Shown here: one piece after another, positions 53,819-63,245 of the stretch
How positions within the stretch are numbered: the first letter of the stretch is position 1
Layout of the letters: every line of letters starts with the position of its first letter
NCBI GenBank assembly: GCA_019359495.1
Contig: JAHHHF010000095.1
Coordinates: forward strand, 27,267-91,266
Direction of reading: 5' to 3'
DNA: 64,000 bases
Source: Goleter apudmare HA4340-LM2
Lineage (GTDB): Bacteria > Cyanobacteriota > Cyanobacteriia > Cyanobacteriales > Nostocaceae
Position numbers and translations under genes: made by a program
Notes under the pieces: model-generated
Databases searched by the model: none
Told to the model about the DNA's origin: nothing
The model's input: only the letters and a program-made list of their open reading frames with translations

Positions 53819-55717
53819 TTATTGCTGCTGCTGTCGCCGTTCTTCAATTTCTCGACTGGAAATCATGCTATTGACTCTATCAGTATCTGCCATCATCAAA
53901 ACTGCTCCTTCTATTTCTGTTCCACTCAAGGGAGTAATCGCTAGATAACATTTGATTTTTCTACCCCGACGATTGGTAGCATCGAGGATCATTTCTTGGA
54001 ACTGGTTTTTACGAGATAGAGAATCTCGAATGGGCGATCGCAACTGCTCGACTGGTAAACCAATGTCTAAACTAAAGAGAGATTTGCCGACAACTTCATC
54101 ACTCCGTAAGCCCCACGTATCCTCTGCTATATAATTCCAAATCAAGATATTAAAGCTTTTATCAATTACTGCTACCCCGGCTTGGAGGCTTCTGAGGATG
54201 GAAACTAGAAAAATATTGGTGCGGTTGAGTTCGGTAGTACGTTGACTAAGTTCATGATTAATCGTCTCTAATTCTTCATTGGTAGATTGCAGTTCTTCGT
54301 TCATTGTCTCCAATTCTTCATTGGTAGACTGGAGTTCTTCGTTGGTAGTTTCTAATTCTTCATTGGTAGACTGGAGTTCTTCGTTGGTAGTTTCTAATTC
54401 TTCATTGGTAGATTGGAGTTCTTCGTTGGTGGTTTCTAATTCCTGTCTGGAGCGTTGTAGAGCATCTTGGAGTTGAATATAACGAGTGACATCATGAAAG
54501 GCGATGCTAACTCCCAGAAAACTATTATCTGTGTCTTGTAAAGGTATAATCCGTACATCTAGATATTGCATTTCTGCATTAGACAAATAGCGCTCGACAT
54601 TTGTCAAAGTGATGGTACGCCGTTCGCTATATGCTCTCTCAATTACCGATCGCAATTCTATTGGTCGATACGAAATTTCTAAATCTTGGAAAGGACGAGT
54701 TAAATCCCTAGGTGATATACCAAATAGAGTCCGCGCCTGCTCATTGACAAGTACTAGAATGCCATTAATGTCAACGATTATTTGAGCAATTGATGCTGAA
54801 TCAAAAGCTAGTTCTCGCAGTCGAATGTAACGTGAGAGACGTAAACTAGATTCTTCATCTCCTGAGTTAGTCATAACTAGTAGGCGATCGCGTGTACTTA
54901 CCCTAGATAACTTAGTAAATATTCGGTTCTTCAAATCTACCGGGGTAAATAGATTAGAATGCATTAACAACATCTCTGCTTTTCCTAAAAACAGATAACC
55001 CATATCATTCAGGGCAAAATGAAAGCGCGCTAAAATCCGCCCTTGAGTTTCAGAATTAAAATACATAAGTGTGTTGCGACACACCAGCAGGTCTAAACGA
55101 GAAATAGGCGCATCTTGCAGCAGATCATGGCGACCAAAAATTACTGAGCGACGCAAATCTTGACGGAAGACATAATTACTTCCGCAAACCTCAAAATATT
55201 TGTGCCGTAACTCTACTGGAATTGTGTAGACATCTCTGATGGAATACACAGCTTGTCGCGCTTGGTTAAGTGCTTCTTCATCGACATCTGTGGCGTAGAT
55301 TTTGACTCGCTGGCGAAATTCGTCTGGCCCCAACAGTTCCACCATCAACATCGCCAATGTATAAGCTTCTTCACCAGAAGCACAACCAGCACTCCAAATG
55401 CGAATTTGATCATTATTTTTCTTATTGATAATTATGTTCGGTAATACTTGGTTTGTGAGATATTCCCAAGCTGGGATATCCCTAAAAAAGCTGGTAACGT
55501 TGATTAAAATTGTGTTGAACAAATAATTGAATTCTTCTGGATAAACTTGCAGATAGTCTAAATAATCTCCGAAGCTCTCTAGGTTAAATGACTGCATTCG
55601 CCTACGTACACGACGCATCAAGGTCGAGCGCTTATAGCCTGCAAAATCAAAGCCCCGGCTTTGTCTTAAATAAACCAGTAGATTTTCAAATTCCGGGTCT
55701 TTTTCTGTAGTAGTCAT
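53819..55717 (-). CDS. CheR methyltransferase with PAS domains and long coiled coil
   Basis: 632 residues. CheR all-helical N-domain (~10-75) and SAM methyltransferase (~95-275; IRIWSAGCASGEEAYTLAM). A PAS domain (~305-405), then about eight heptads of a nearly perfect NEELQST/NEELETT repeat (~420-485), then a second PAS domain (~500-600). In most relatives a CheB domain is fused in front of CheR; here it is absent. CheR proteins methylate chemoreceptor glutamates; with PAS domains they probably sense light or redox. No receptor or cheB gene is nearby. The heptad repeat is also a 42-bp DNA repeat (listed). Confidence 0.9.
   Translation of the reverse strand: MTTTEKDPEFENLLVYLRQSRGFDFAGYKRSTLMRRVRRRMQSFNLESFGDYLDYLQVYPEEFNYLFNTILINVTSFFRDIPAWEYLTNQVLPNIIINKKNNDQIRIWSAGCASGEEAYTLAMLMVELLGPDEFRQRVKIYATDVDEEALNQARQAVYSIRDVYTIPVELRHKYFEVCGSNYVFRQDLRRSVIFGRHDLLQDAPISRLDLLVCRNTLMYFNSETQGRILARFHFALNDMGYLFLGKAEMLLMHSNLFTPVDLKNRIFTKLSRVSTRDRLLVMTNSGDEESSLRLSRYIRLRELAFDSASIAQIIVDINGILVLVNEQARTLFGISPRDLTRPFQDLEISYRPIELRSVIERAYSERRTITLTNVERYLSNAEMQYLDVRIIPLQDTDNSFLGVSIAFHDVTRYIQLQDALQRSRQELETTNEELQSTNEELETTNEELQSTNEELETTNEELQSTNEELETMNEELQSTNEELETINHELSQRTTELNRTNIFLVSILRSLQAGVAVIDKSFNILIWNYIAEDTWGLRSDEVVGKSLFSLDIGLPVEQLRSPIRDSLSRKNQFQEMILDATNRRGRKIKCYLAITPLSGTEIEGAVLMMADTDRVNSMISSREIEERRQQQQ
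54258..54440. repeat. 42-bp tandem repeat coding for heptads
   Basis: About four imperfect 42-bp units, each coding for a 14-residue coiled-coil pair (NEELQST plus NEELET(T/M/I)). High DNA identity between units suggests recent expansion of the coiled-coil linker in the CheR-PAS protein. The final unit diverges (INHELSQRT). Confidence 0.85.
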
Positions 55718-55802
55718 ACGCCAGTTAAAAATTAAAAGTCAAAAGCATAAACAGGAGTCAGCATTCTGAATTCTGGCTCCTGACTCCTGATTCCTGTTTA
55801 TT

Positions 55803-55832
55803 AAAACTCTATCCTTTTATGGGTAGAGTTTT
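55803..55832. terminator. Hairpin downstream of the 168-residue gene
   Basis: A 12-bp stem with one G-T pair: AAAACTCTATCC (55803-55814) and GGGTAGAGTTTT (55821-55832), loop TTTTAT. A-rich on one flank and T-rich on the other, it could end transcription either way. The surroundings (55735-55860) are STRR-like CTGACTCCT runs. Confidence 0.55.
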
Positions 55833-55916
55833 CTGAATTCTGACTCGTGTTTTCTGACTCCTTTTTATGAAAATTTACAATTTATGCTGTTATTTAAAGT
55901 CAAGTAGAGTAGACAC

Positions 55917-56423
55917 TCACAAGAATTTATTTTTCTTTAATTTTGGTTGCTTTGGCATCGGGCGCATTGCTTCTCGACCTAAAACAAACATCCCTGTCAC
56001 ACCCAAGCTGACAAACCAAACATATTCATACCAATATTGCCGAACTTGTCCAATTGTGCCGAGTTCTGGATGCAACGTATTTAAGTAAAGGAGCAACAAA
56101 AGTATCATCAACGCTCCAAAACCAACACAGCATAAACCAATCTGAATCCTTGCAGGGCGCAAATCAAAATCGCTAACTTGCTCCAGATTAATTTCTGCTA
56201 ACTCGTTTAAGGTATTTTCTGCCAGAGAAGAAGCAGCTTGCACTGTTTTGCTGAGTTTTGCTGGTAAAATCGGCACTAATGCGGCTACAGATGGACGCCG
56301 TAACGCCGCCTCAGTATCTCGCAGCAATTCCAATGGCTGACGATGAATAGCTGGCGGTTGAGCGAATTCTACGTTGTCTGTAGTAGGAGCGTCAGCTTTG
56401 CCTTCAAAATCCATACACAGCAA
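55917..56423 (-). CDS. Small membrane protein
   Basis: 168 residues, not recognised. An N-terminal ~95-residue soluble part (helix LLRDTEAALRRPSVAALVPILPAKLS, then LAENTLNELAEINLEQVSDFDL) leads to two membrane segments (~103-121, IGLCCVGFGALMILLLLL, and ~138-156, YVWFVSLGVTGMFVLG), with a basic C-terminus (RPMPKQPKLKKNKFL). A small helical-hairpin anchor with a cytosolic N-domain is likely. No obvious operon partner. Two copies of a CTAC(A/G)GTGTACACACAA motif lie upstream. Confidence 0.7.
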   Translation of the reverse strand: MLCMDFEGKADAPTTDNVEFAQPPAIHRQPLELLRDTEAALRRPSVAALVPILPAKLSKTVQAASSLAENTLNELAEINLEQVSDFDLRPARIQIGLCCVGFGALMILLLLLYLNTLHPELGTIGQVRQYWYEYVWFVSLGVTGMFVLGREAMRPMPKQPKLKKNKFL

Positions 56424-57018
56424 GCCTCAGAGTAAGCAGGATATCAATAGCCTAGCGAATCAGGTGAGGCTGTGCAAATATTTTTTTGACGGGGTGAAGT
56501 AATATAACCGCTAGCAAGAATAGATAAGTAAGTTGGTCAAATTAAATATAAAACTTCATCCTACCTCCGGCTTCCCTCTCCTTAGTAAGGCTACAGTGTA
56601 CACACAAATGATTAAACACACTGCCAATCATTTTTTATAGTGGTGTGGCAAACCTAAAATAGTGCAATAGATTTTTATCCAATCTAAGTAAGTCGGTGGG
56701 AAAAAACAAAACTAAGTTAAGAAAGGTAAACAAAGCTATAATCCTCTTCCCTCCTGCCTTGTCATAACGATAATTTTTAACACTGAGCTACTTATATAAA
56801 TCAATGTCTTTTGGTTTTTACTAATGCATCAAATTAGCTGTGTCAGTCTACTACGGTGTACACACAAGAGAGGGATTGAGGGTGAGGTTTGATCTTATGC
56901 TTAATTACGCCTACCTACTTAAACAGCTAATAATAAATATATATGGAGCATAACGGGACAACAACTATAAATAATTGCTGTCCCGCAGTTAGTATTAACT
57001 AACTATGTCAATGATTAC
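56424..57018. other. Intergenic region with two motif copies
   Basis: 595 bp between the promoter side of the 168-residue gene and the end of the fasciclin gene. No gene. CTACAGTGTACACACAA (56591-56607) and CTACGGTGTACACACAA (56851-56867) are direct copies, 16 of 17 identical, with a GTGTACAC palindrome in each. They could be operators or remnants of a dispersed repeat. Confidence 0.55.
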
Positions 57019-57423
57019 CTATGCAGGTATCAAAACTGTGTCTATGACGTGGATAACTCCATTATCTGCGGCGACATCAGGTGTTGCAACTGTAGCATCA
57101 TTTACTTTCACGCCTTGATTAGAAGCGTTAATTTTTACGTCAGAACCTTCAACAGTTTTAGCTGACTTCAACTTAATCACATCTCCTGACAAGACTTTAC
57201 CCGAAATAACGTGATAAGTCAGGATTTTCTTGAGCTTAGGAATGTCTTTAAGCAATGCATCTACTGTACCGGCAGGAAGTTTAGCAAACGCCTCGTCGGT
57301 AGGTGCGAAGACAGTAAAAGGACCAGCACCTTTGAGAGTATCTGCTAGATTGGCAGCTTTGATGGCAGCTACTAAAGTATTAAAAGATCCTGCTTTAACG
57401 GCGGTATCAACAATGTCAGCCAT
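57019..57423 (-). CDS. Fasciclin-domain protein without signal peptide
   Basis: 134 residues that form a single FAS1 domain: start [25 protein letters not shown]1 box [15 protein letters not shown] (~36-50), [13 protein letters not shown] (~70-82) and H2 box [16 protein letters not shown]1 domains are usually exported and mediate adhesion; here no signal peptide is encoded, so the protein may be cytosolic, or the true start is elsewhere (no alternative is seen upstream). Complete domain, no lesion. Stand-alone gene. Confidence 0.92.
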   Translation of the reverse strand: MADIVDTAVKAGSFNTLVAAIKAANLADTLKGAGPFTVFAPTDEAFAKLPAGTVDALLKDIPKLKKILTYHVISGKVLSGDVIKLKSAKTVEGSDVKINASNQGVKVNDATVATPDVAADNGVIHVIDTVLIPA

Positions 57424-57611
57424 GTGTTTTTAGTAAGTATGTAAAGCTTTCGTTACCAACTTAATCTTTTTAAAAATAAATAGTATCTATCTTTAGGCAT
57501 GTGACTGAATCTATACAATTAGTAGTAGCAATGTTAGAAATATATTGTATGTTTTTGTTCATGATGCTTGATTTATGACTGCATATAGTAGTTTTCAACT
57601 ACAAGTTTTTG

Positions 57612-57917
57612 TTATCTCATAAAATCTTTGTGGGCAGCTACAAGCATCTGAGCTTGTCTTAAAACGTTGCCAAATAAATAAACAGGGATCTGCCAAGCTG
57701 CAACAGTAACTTCTGTAGCGAGATCCTGTACACTAATTGCTATTAATTCATGTTCTGGCGGCTCTCCTTCAACTGCACCAGACCATGTAAAAGCTAATAA
57801 AAAATCATCATATCCAGGTAGAATGGCAACTAAGCATTGCTCTTGTGCTTGCTGACAGATAATTCCGTGTTCATTGGCAAGTGCTACTAGTTTTTGGAAG
57901 TTATTTAAATTTGTCAT
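57612..57917 (-). CDS. Small hypothetical protein (101 aa)
   Basis: 101 residues that I do not assign. A soluble alpha/beta protein: helix NFQKLVALANEHGIICQQAQEQ, strands CLVAILPGYDDFLLAFTWSG, then IAISVQDLATEVTVAAWQIPVYLFGNV, and a helix RQAQMLVAAHKDF. Two cysteines are not in a metal-binding pattern. No neighbours on the same strand within 200 bp suggest a function. Confidence 0.6.
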   Translation of the reverse strand: MTNLNNFQKLVALANEHGIICQQAQEQCLVAILPGYDDFLLAFTWSGAVEGEPPEHELIAISVQDLATEVTVAAWQIPVYLFGNVLRQAQMLVAAHKDFMR

Positions 57918-58339
57918 TTGTCTGTGGTACGTAATTTAATGGCAGTTTTGCAAAGGTAAAAAGTTGAAAATAAAGATATCAGAATCTGTTACATATAGGA
58001 CTTATATTTGATTTTTGAAATACACGCGGGGAAACGCGCCCACAACGCTGTCTCACCAACGTACTAACTCCACTACACATACTTAGATTTTTTCAATGAT
58101 CAAATCGGATGCTCTTTTAAGTGAGCAAAATTTAAATGTCTGCCCAGGTTAAGAATTGTTACAGTTTCATTAGGGGTGACGTAGAAATTTTAATGCGATC
58201 GCCTGATTTTATCAGCAACAATTGTTACTGTTCAAAAAAAAAGCGTCGTCGTCTACCTTTTTCGGCAAAGTCTATAGAAAAGGCTGCGGACACTATTCAT
58301 CGTGTAAACAGCCAAAAATACATGATCCAAATCATCTAA
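57918..58339. other. Intergenic region
   Basis: No supported gene. A short open frame on the plus strand (58136-58339) has atypical composition (KKRRRLPF) and no family features, and ends at the inverted-repeat element. A partial GGACTTA repeat fragment occurs near 57997. Confidence 0.4.
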
Positions 58340-58516
58340 GCTCGACTTTATCCAAAATTAAGAACTTGGCTTTCCTTATCCGGCAAAAATCCTGGTTTTT
58401 TGGCAAATACTTTTTCCATGTCACTGATTTGCACTCAAGTCCAAAAACTAAAACTACTGTCCCATAATGGTTTGAGCGTCGGGTTTTGGTTTTCGTAAAA
58501 ATGGATAAAGTCGAGC
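58340..58516. mobile_element. 177-bp MITE-like element with TAA target duplication
   Basis: Perfect 15-bp terminal inverted repeats GCTCGACTTTATCCA (58340-58354) and its complement (58502-58516). Both ends abut TAA: 58337-58339 on the left and 58517-58519 on the right, a likely 3-bp target duplication of the TNA type used by IS5/IS1031-like elements. No coding capacity. The right end lies in the stop codon of the peroxiredoxin gene. Confidence 0.65.
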
Positions 58517-59073
58517 TAAGACGCTGCTGACTGCAATTTCTCTAATCTTGCTAGTACTTCTGTGCTGTGAATAGATGGGTTGACTTTGACAAAAGTCTCC
58601 CGCAGTATCCCTTCTGGATCAATAATGAAACTATGGCGCATAGATACAAAACCAATCCAAGAACCGTAGGCTTTACTCACAGCACCGGTGGTGTCAGCCA
58701 ATAAGGGAAATTTCAAACCCTCTGAATCACAAAATTCGGCGTGGGAATCAACATCATCAGCACTAATGCCAATAATCTGAGTGTTTTTTTCTAGATATTT
58801 GGGTAAGTCTTGCTGAAAACGACGGGCTTCGATGGTGCATCCAGAGGTGAAGTCTTGCGGGTAAAAATAAAGAACTACCCACTGACCACGCAAATCAGAC
58901 AGAGAAAGTTTGCCATCACCTGTGTTAGTGGGCAATGTAAACTCTGGCGCGGGTTGATTAATCGCCGGCAGTTTACCACCAATAGCATGAGCAACTGGGG
59001 TCGAGTTCAACCAACTGAGCAAAGCCAAACAACTGGCAAATAATATGCTGAAAAAAGTACGACGAGAAATCAT
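58516..59073 (-). CDS. Exported peroxiredoxin (PrxQ/BCP type)
   Basis: 185 residues from the ATG at 59073 (MISRRTFFSILFA), giving a signal peptide with a twin Arg pair, cleavage likely after AHA (~30). Thioredoxin fold with peroxidatic Cys79 (DFTSGCTIEA) and possible resolving Cys115 (AEFCDSEGL); the usual C-x4-C partner at +5 is absent. It reduces peroxides in the lumen or periplasm. An upstream ATG at 59091 would put six residues before the signal. The stop codon TAG lies inside the terminal repeat of the inverted-repeat element, so the natural C-terminus may have changed. Confidence 0.9.
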   Translation of the reverse strand: MISRRTFFSILFASCLALLSWLNSTPVAHAIGGKLPAINQPAPEFTLPTNTGDGKLSLSDLRGQWVVLYFYPQDFTSGCTIEARRFQQDLPKYLEKNTQIIGISADDVDSHAEFCDSEGLKFPLLADTTGAVSKAYGSWIGFVSMRHSFIIDPEGILRETFVKVNPSIHSTEVLARLEKLQSAAS

Positions 59074-59130
59074 TGTGTAGACAAGAATCATAACTTAATA
59101 TAAGTTTACAATTCTTGGTAATAAAAGTTT

Positions 59131-59373
59131 TCACTCTGAGTGAGATTCAGGAGCAATATCCGTGCTTTCAATGTATTGGCTATCCAGGAGAAAAGCTCCT
59201 TTCCCAAAGCGAATACCCCAATACCCACCAGGACGACGGTCAATCACAATACCCTCTTCCCCAATGTGAAGGACTTCCGGGGGGCGAAGCATGGGCATGG
59301 GGTCGGCAGTTTTAACGTAGGGTGGTAGTGCCACAACACGGACTTTACTACCAATGGCAAATTCTTTAGTCAT
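59131..59373 (-). CDS. sipA: SipA regulatory protein (DUF3148)
   Basis: 80 residues. The text FAIGSKVRVVALPPYVKTAD, PMPMLRPPEVLHIGEEGIV, and RPGGYWGIRFGKGAFLLDSQYIE matches SipA/Ssl3451, a small cyanobacterial beta-barrel protein. In Synechococcus it binds the kinase NblS and promotes its activity, so it takes part in high-light and nutrient stress signalling. It is complete. The gene stands alone between the peroxiredoxin and a repeat-rich spacer; no nblS gene is in this window. Confidence 0.92.
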   Translation of the reverse strand: MTKEFAIGSKVRVVALPPYVKTADPMPMLRPPEVLHIGEEGIVIDRRPGGYWGIRFGKGAFLLDSQYIESTDIAPESHSE

Positions 59374-59755
59374 TTTGAAAAAGTTAGGAGTTTTGAATCA
59401 ACTCATAACTCAAAACTCCTAACTTTTGCTAGGGGGTGGCTAAATTTTTTATCTCTGCCTAGGAGAATTAGAAGCAGGTAAAACCGGAGTGGGAGTAAGG
59501 GGCAGAATCACTAATAGTTCTCTTGACCATTGGCCGTTAACTATTGACCATTGGCTATCAACTATTGACCACTGACCATTCACAATTAACCATTGACTAT
59601 TGAACATTGATTGTAGAAACTCAGGACTAAAGTCCTGAGTACAAATTTTTATAGCGGTTTTTAGACGAATGAGGTACAGTTTAAATCGCAAAACCCGTAG
59701 ATACAAGGGGAAAGGTTTCCCCACCCTCTATTGTCTTGTATCCAACCGAGAAACA
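59374..59755. repeat. STRR-rich spacer
   Basis: No gene. A long STRR run of TTGACCA/TTAACTA/TTGACTA heptamers covers about 59521-59606. At 59619-59640 ACTCAGGACTAAAGTCCTGAGT is written as two 10-bp arms around AA. It shares the GGACTAAAGTCC core with 40183-40194. Confidence 0.7.
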
Positions 59756-60271
59756 CTATAATACCGCAAATAATGCTTGTACATCAGTCACAGACCAATG
59801 CCAGAGTAATTCTGGTTGCCAAGTGTCTGGGTCAAAGTGGGAGTTAACACCACGTTGATATGCTTGCCACAACCTTTGCCAGATGAATTGCTGTCGATGA
59901 CTCTGATGTCTGGAGATAACTCGCAACAGCCCTAGCCCTAAGATCATGTTAGTTAATCCAAATTTGCTTCCCAAGACAAATGCTTGTACTTCTGCTTCAC
60001 CAACAAGGTCTGTACCGTAACCTGTGAGGACGTGAATACCGTCGTGGAGTTGTTTACGGCGAGAACCTGTGGTGAAGGGTTGCAAGTTGTTTTCAGAGAG
60101 CAAATCTGCCCAAGCCCTACCAAACGTGCCACTTTGAAGGGTTCGCAATTGTTCAAGATTCACAATTTGGGGAACAGCTTTTCCCTGTGCTTGTGCTTGG
60201 CGATCGAGTAAATCTAAAATCTGTTGTAAACGAGGAGTGGTAGTTGGGGAAGCGGCAACGGGTGGCATCAT
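59756..60271 (-). CDS. Coq4-like protein
   Basis: 171 residues. The Coq4 metal-binding motif HD-x2-H-x11-E is visible as H76-D77-GI-H80-VLTGYGTDLVG-E92, and the preceding TFGRAWADLL matches the family GTFGRAYAxFL segment. In yeast and bacteria Coq4 supports ubiquinone synthesis by decarboxylation and hydroxylation of the ring; cyanobacteria make plastoquinone, so here the substrate is uncertain. The motif is intact. Stand-alone gene. Confidence 0.88.
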   Translation of the reverse strand: MMPPVAASPTTTPRLQQILDLLDRQAQAQGKAVPQIVNLEQLRTLQSGTFGRAWADLLSENNLQPFTTGSRRKQLHDGIHVLTGYGTDLVGEAEVQAFVLGSKFGLTNMILGLGLLRVISRHQSHRQQFIWQRLWQAYQRGVNSHFDPDTWQPELLWHWSVTDVQALFAVL

Positions 60272-60311
60272 GATCTTATATTTGGGCTGTGATTAAAGCT
60301 GGTTGGTATTT

Positions 60312-60788
60312 CTAGCGAGTTCTTGACTGACGGCGAGAACGAGCGTTATTTTTGAATTCTTGGAGTTTTTGCCGTTGTTCAGTAGTCAGTACTGCTTCGA
60401 TTTGTTGTTTCGAGGACTCCCGGATTTGCTGCATTCGGGTTTTTTGTTCTGGAGTGAGATTCAGTTCAGCAAAATTCTTGCCTGGGCGTTGACCTTGGGC
60501 TCTTTGGGCGCGGCGTGCTTCAAATGCAGCTTGTAAAGTTGCTTTTTGTTCAGGAGTGAAAACTGCTTCCATTTGGGCGCGGGTGTTACGCCGAATTTCT
60601 TGGATACGGGTTTGTTGTTCTGGAGTGAGATTCAGGTTTTGCCAAATCCCGTTCTTTCTACCTTTTTTAGGAGCACTAACACCTGGTTGGGGTGATGGAG
60701 AGCCTGTTTGTGCTTGGACTGCGAAAGGAGCTGCGGTGACAGTCAAAACAAGAGCGCTAGCTAAGATTGATAATGTTTTGAGTTTCAT
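60312..60788 (-). CDS. Spy/CpxP-like periplasmic protein
   Basis: 158 residues from the ATG at 60788 (MKLKTLSILASALVLTVTAA, signal peptide with cleavage after VQA ~27); the ATG at 60827 would add 13 non-native residues. The mature part has two copies of an LTPEQ-containing helical unit (NLNLTPEQQTRIQEIRRNTR and LNLTPEQKTRMQQIRESSKQ), as in Spy/CpxP proteins, which act as periplasmic chaperones or stress sensors. Strongly basic C-terminus (RSRRQSRTR). It is divergent from a two-component system that may control it. Confidence 0.88.
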   Translation of the reverse strand: MKLKTLSILASALVLTVTAAPFAVQAQTGSPSPQPGVSAPKKGRKNGIWQNLNLTPEQQTRIQEIRRNTRAQMEAVFTPEQKATLQAAFEARRAQRAQGQRPGKNFAELNLTPEQKTRMQQIRESSKQQIEAVLTTEQRQKLQEFKNNARSRRQSRTR

Positions 60789-61149
60789 TGTGTACTCCGT
60801 AGTTTCCGATTGGGATGTCATCATCATAAGAACTTAAATCCAAAAGTCACATGGGGAGAAAGTCATGAATGTATCCATGACTAAAGTCATACTTTAATTC
60901 TGAACAATGTGACTGGCGATTTCGGATAAATTACTGTAAATCTATAAACATAACAGGGCTGTATTTGTATAACAGATTTATGCTCAAGTTTATGTAGGAA
61001 TCTGACTTGATTATTGCCAAAATCTACGTATTTTTAGATAGATTATGCCTTAAAACCCATGACACTGTCCTTACGTGTATTGCAAAAGTCAAGTAAGAGT
61101 CTTATAAAATTAAGATTTTAATAGTACTAAATGCCAAATTTAAAATAAT
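60789..61149. promoter_or_regulatory. Divergent control region with AGTCAT repeats
   Basis: Between the Spy-like gene and the sensor kinase. AGTCATG (60861-60867) and CATGACT (60876-60882) face each other, and ATGACTAAAGTCAT (60877-60890) is a second inverted pair with an AA centre. The pattern suits dimers of a NarL-type regulator. The rest is AT-rich with no gene. Confidence 0.55.
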
Positions 61150-62358
61150 ATGAGTCGCTCCATAAAATTTAACAATCATCCTTTTCGCTTTTTACTTTAT
61201 CTAGAGTGGATATTGTTAGGAATTGCCACTTTAATAGCCATATTACCATATCATTCAGCCAGACACTCGCAAAGAATTCCAGAACTGACAATTTTGAGTT
61301 TATTTCTCTTTGGCTTCATGGGCTTAAGATTGCCTACTGGTAATCGAATTACCAAGATTTTTTATACAGTTATTGAAATCATTTTAATTTTAATGACTGG
61401 AGTTTATGGAGGTAGAACTGCCAGATTATTTCCTTATTTATATGTAATCTTAGTAACTCGCAGTTGTCTGATTTTTAAGTTACCTGGACGCTTGATAGTG
61501 ACAATCTTATCGTTTTTTCTATTTGTATTTACACTCATCAATCGTTCACCCAGATTTCAGGCATCACTACAAGATCAAGAGCGTTTTTTGTTTTTCACTT
61601 TAAGCATAGTTTTATTATTCGGCTTAAGTTTAGTATTTGTGCTGCTGCTGATGAATACGGTATTATCTGAGCGTCAAAGTCGGGAAGAATTAGCAATAGC
61701 CAACGAGAAACTCCGCCAATATGCTTTAAAAATTGAAAATCAAGCGACTTTAGAAGAACGAAACCGCATTGCTCGTGAAATCCATGATTCCTTGGGACAT
61801 TCACTGACAGCATTGAATTTGCAATTAGAAACTGCTCTCAAACTTGCACAATCCAACCCCACCAAAGCAACGACTTTTTTAGCACGAGCAAAGGAACTAG
61901 GTTCTAAAGCGTTGCAAGATGTACGGCATTCTGTTTCTACTATGCGTTCTCATCCCTTACAAACGCAATCTTTAGAACAGGCGATTAGCGTACTTGCAGA
62001 GGATTTCCAGCGCTCAAATGGCATTGCACCAATTTTTCAAATCAACCTTGATTATCCGCTCTCAATTGAGATTAGCACTGCCCTCTACAGGATTATCCAA
62101 GAATCATTGACAAATATTTCTAAATATGCTGAAGCAACTGAAGTTTATTTAGAATTAACTACGACTAACAGTGAGGTGCAGTTAAAGGTTCAGGATAATG
62201 GTAGAGGCTTTGATTTAAAGCAAAACACCACTGGTTTTGGATTGCAAAGTATGCGCGATCGCACTTTAGCAGTCGGGGGTAAACTTAATATTAACAGCGC
62301 TCCTGGTTGTGGTTGTCAAATAACCGTTGATATTCCTTTTAGAAAATCAAAAATATGA
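61150..62358 (+). CDS. Membrane sensor histidine kinase, NarL-type partner
   Basis: 402 residues. Five or six N-terminal membrane helices (~15-170) are followed by a HisKA_3 domain with the phospho-acceptor His near 212 ([20 protein letters not shown]) and a HATPase domain ([33 protein letters not shown]). This resembles DesK/LiaS-type kinases that respond to membrane state. It overlaps the regulator gene by four bases (62355-62358), so the two are co-translated. It is divergent from the Spy-like gene. Confidence 0.93.
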   Translation: MSRSIKFNNHPFRFLLYLEWILLGIATLIAILPYHSARHSQRIPELTILSLFLFGFMGLRLPTGNRITKIFYTVIEIILILMTGVYGGRTARLFPYLYVILVTRSCLIFKLPGRLIVTILSFFLFVFTLINRSPRFQASLQDQERFLFFTLSIVLLFGLSLVFVLLLMNTVLSERQSREELAIANEKLRQYALKIENQATLEERNRIAREIHDSLGHSLTALNLQLETALKLAQSNPTKATTFLARAKELGSKALQDVRHSVSTMRSHPLQTQSLEQAISVLAEDFQRSNGIAPIFQINLDYPLSIEISTALYRIIQESLTNISKYAEATEVYLELTTTNSEVQLKVQDNGRGFDLKQNTTGFGLQSMRDRTLAVGGKLNINSAPGCGCQITVDIPFRKSKI

Positions 62359-63017
62359 TTAAGGTGTTGCTAGTAGATGACCAAGGTTTAATCCGCCAAG
62401 GATTAAGAGCATTATTAGAATTAGAACCAGATTTAGAAATAGTAGGAGAAGCAGAAAATGGTGAAGTTGCCATTAATTTAGTTGCTCAACTACAACCAGA
62501 TGTAGTGTTGATGGATATCAGAATGCCGATTATGGACGGTGTAGCAGCCACCCAAGAAATCCACAAGCAGTTTACTGGTATTAAAGTTTTAGTGCTGACG
62601 ACTTTTGATGATCAAGAATATGTGACCGCCGCATTGCAAAATGGGGCAATGGGCTATTTACTCAAAGATACACCTTCAGAAGAATTAGCTGTTGCAATTC
62701 GTGCTGTTTATAAAGGATATACCCAACTAGGTCCAGGAATAGTAAAAAAACTTTTAACTCAATTTTCTCATGTAGAAGTAACTCATTCACCACAAGTGCC
62801 AGCTATTTTATCTGAACTTACTCCTAGGGAAAAAGAAGTTTTGCGGTTAATTGCGACAGGTGCTAGTAACCGAGAAATTTCTCAAAAACTCTACATTTCT
62901 GAAGGGACTGTGAAAAATCATGTCACCAATATTTTGAATCGGTTAAATTTGCGCGATCGCACTCAGGCAGCAATTTTTGCTAATACTTTTTTAGCATTTT
63001 TAGAACAGAATATTTAA
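62355..63017 (+). CDS. NarL/LuxR-family response regulator
   Basis: 220 residues. Receiver domain (1-~120): acidic pair DD8-9, phospho-acceptor Asp54 (VLMDIRMPI), Lys104 in GYLLKDT. The LuxR-type helix-turn-helix is at ~150-210 ([38 protein letters not shown]). Translationally coupled to the kinase. Likely targets include the Spy-like gene and its own operon, through the ATGACT/AGTCAT repeats. Confidence 0.94.
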   Translation: MIKVLLVDDQGLIRQGLRALLELEPDLEIVGEAENGEVAINLVAQLQPDVVLMDIRMPIMDGVAATQEIHKQFTGIKVLVLTTFDDQEYVTAALQNGAMGYLLKDTPSEELAVAIRAVYKGYTQLGPGIVKKLLTQFSHVEVTHSPQVPAILSELTPREKEVLRLIATGASNREISQKLYISEGTVKNHVTNILNRLNLRDRTQAAIFANTFLAFLEQNI

Positions 63018-63245
63018 AGATCGCAATGGAATTTTCAGTATTTATTCTGAGGACTTATTTTAGTAATAGTACCTTTTGTGATCAATACTGAGTTTTTTGT
63101 TTTAAACATACAAAATATACCCGTGATTACCCTGTTTGAGATTGATGCTATTCCCATCATAATCAAAGTGATGTAACATTTATTTACATTCACTCCAAAG
63201 CACTTCAAATAATTATTTTTCATCACAGCATCAGGGTAATAAATA

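Noticed and set aside
54279..54476. Plus-strand ORF with NSSLVDWSSSL repeats
   Set aside because: Complement of the 42-bp heptad repeat of the CheR-PAS gene.
58136..58339. 67-codon plus-strand ORF
   Set aside because: No family features or RBS; ends at the MITE-like element.
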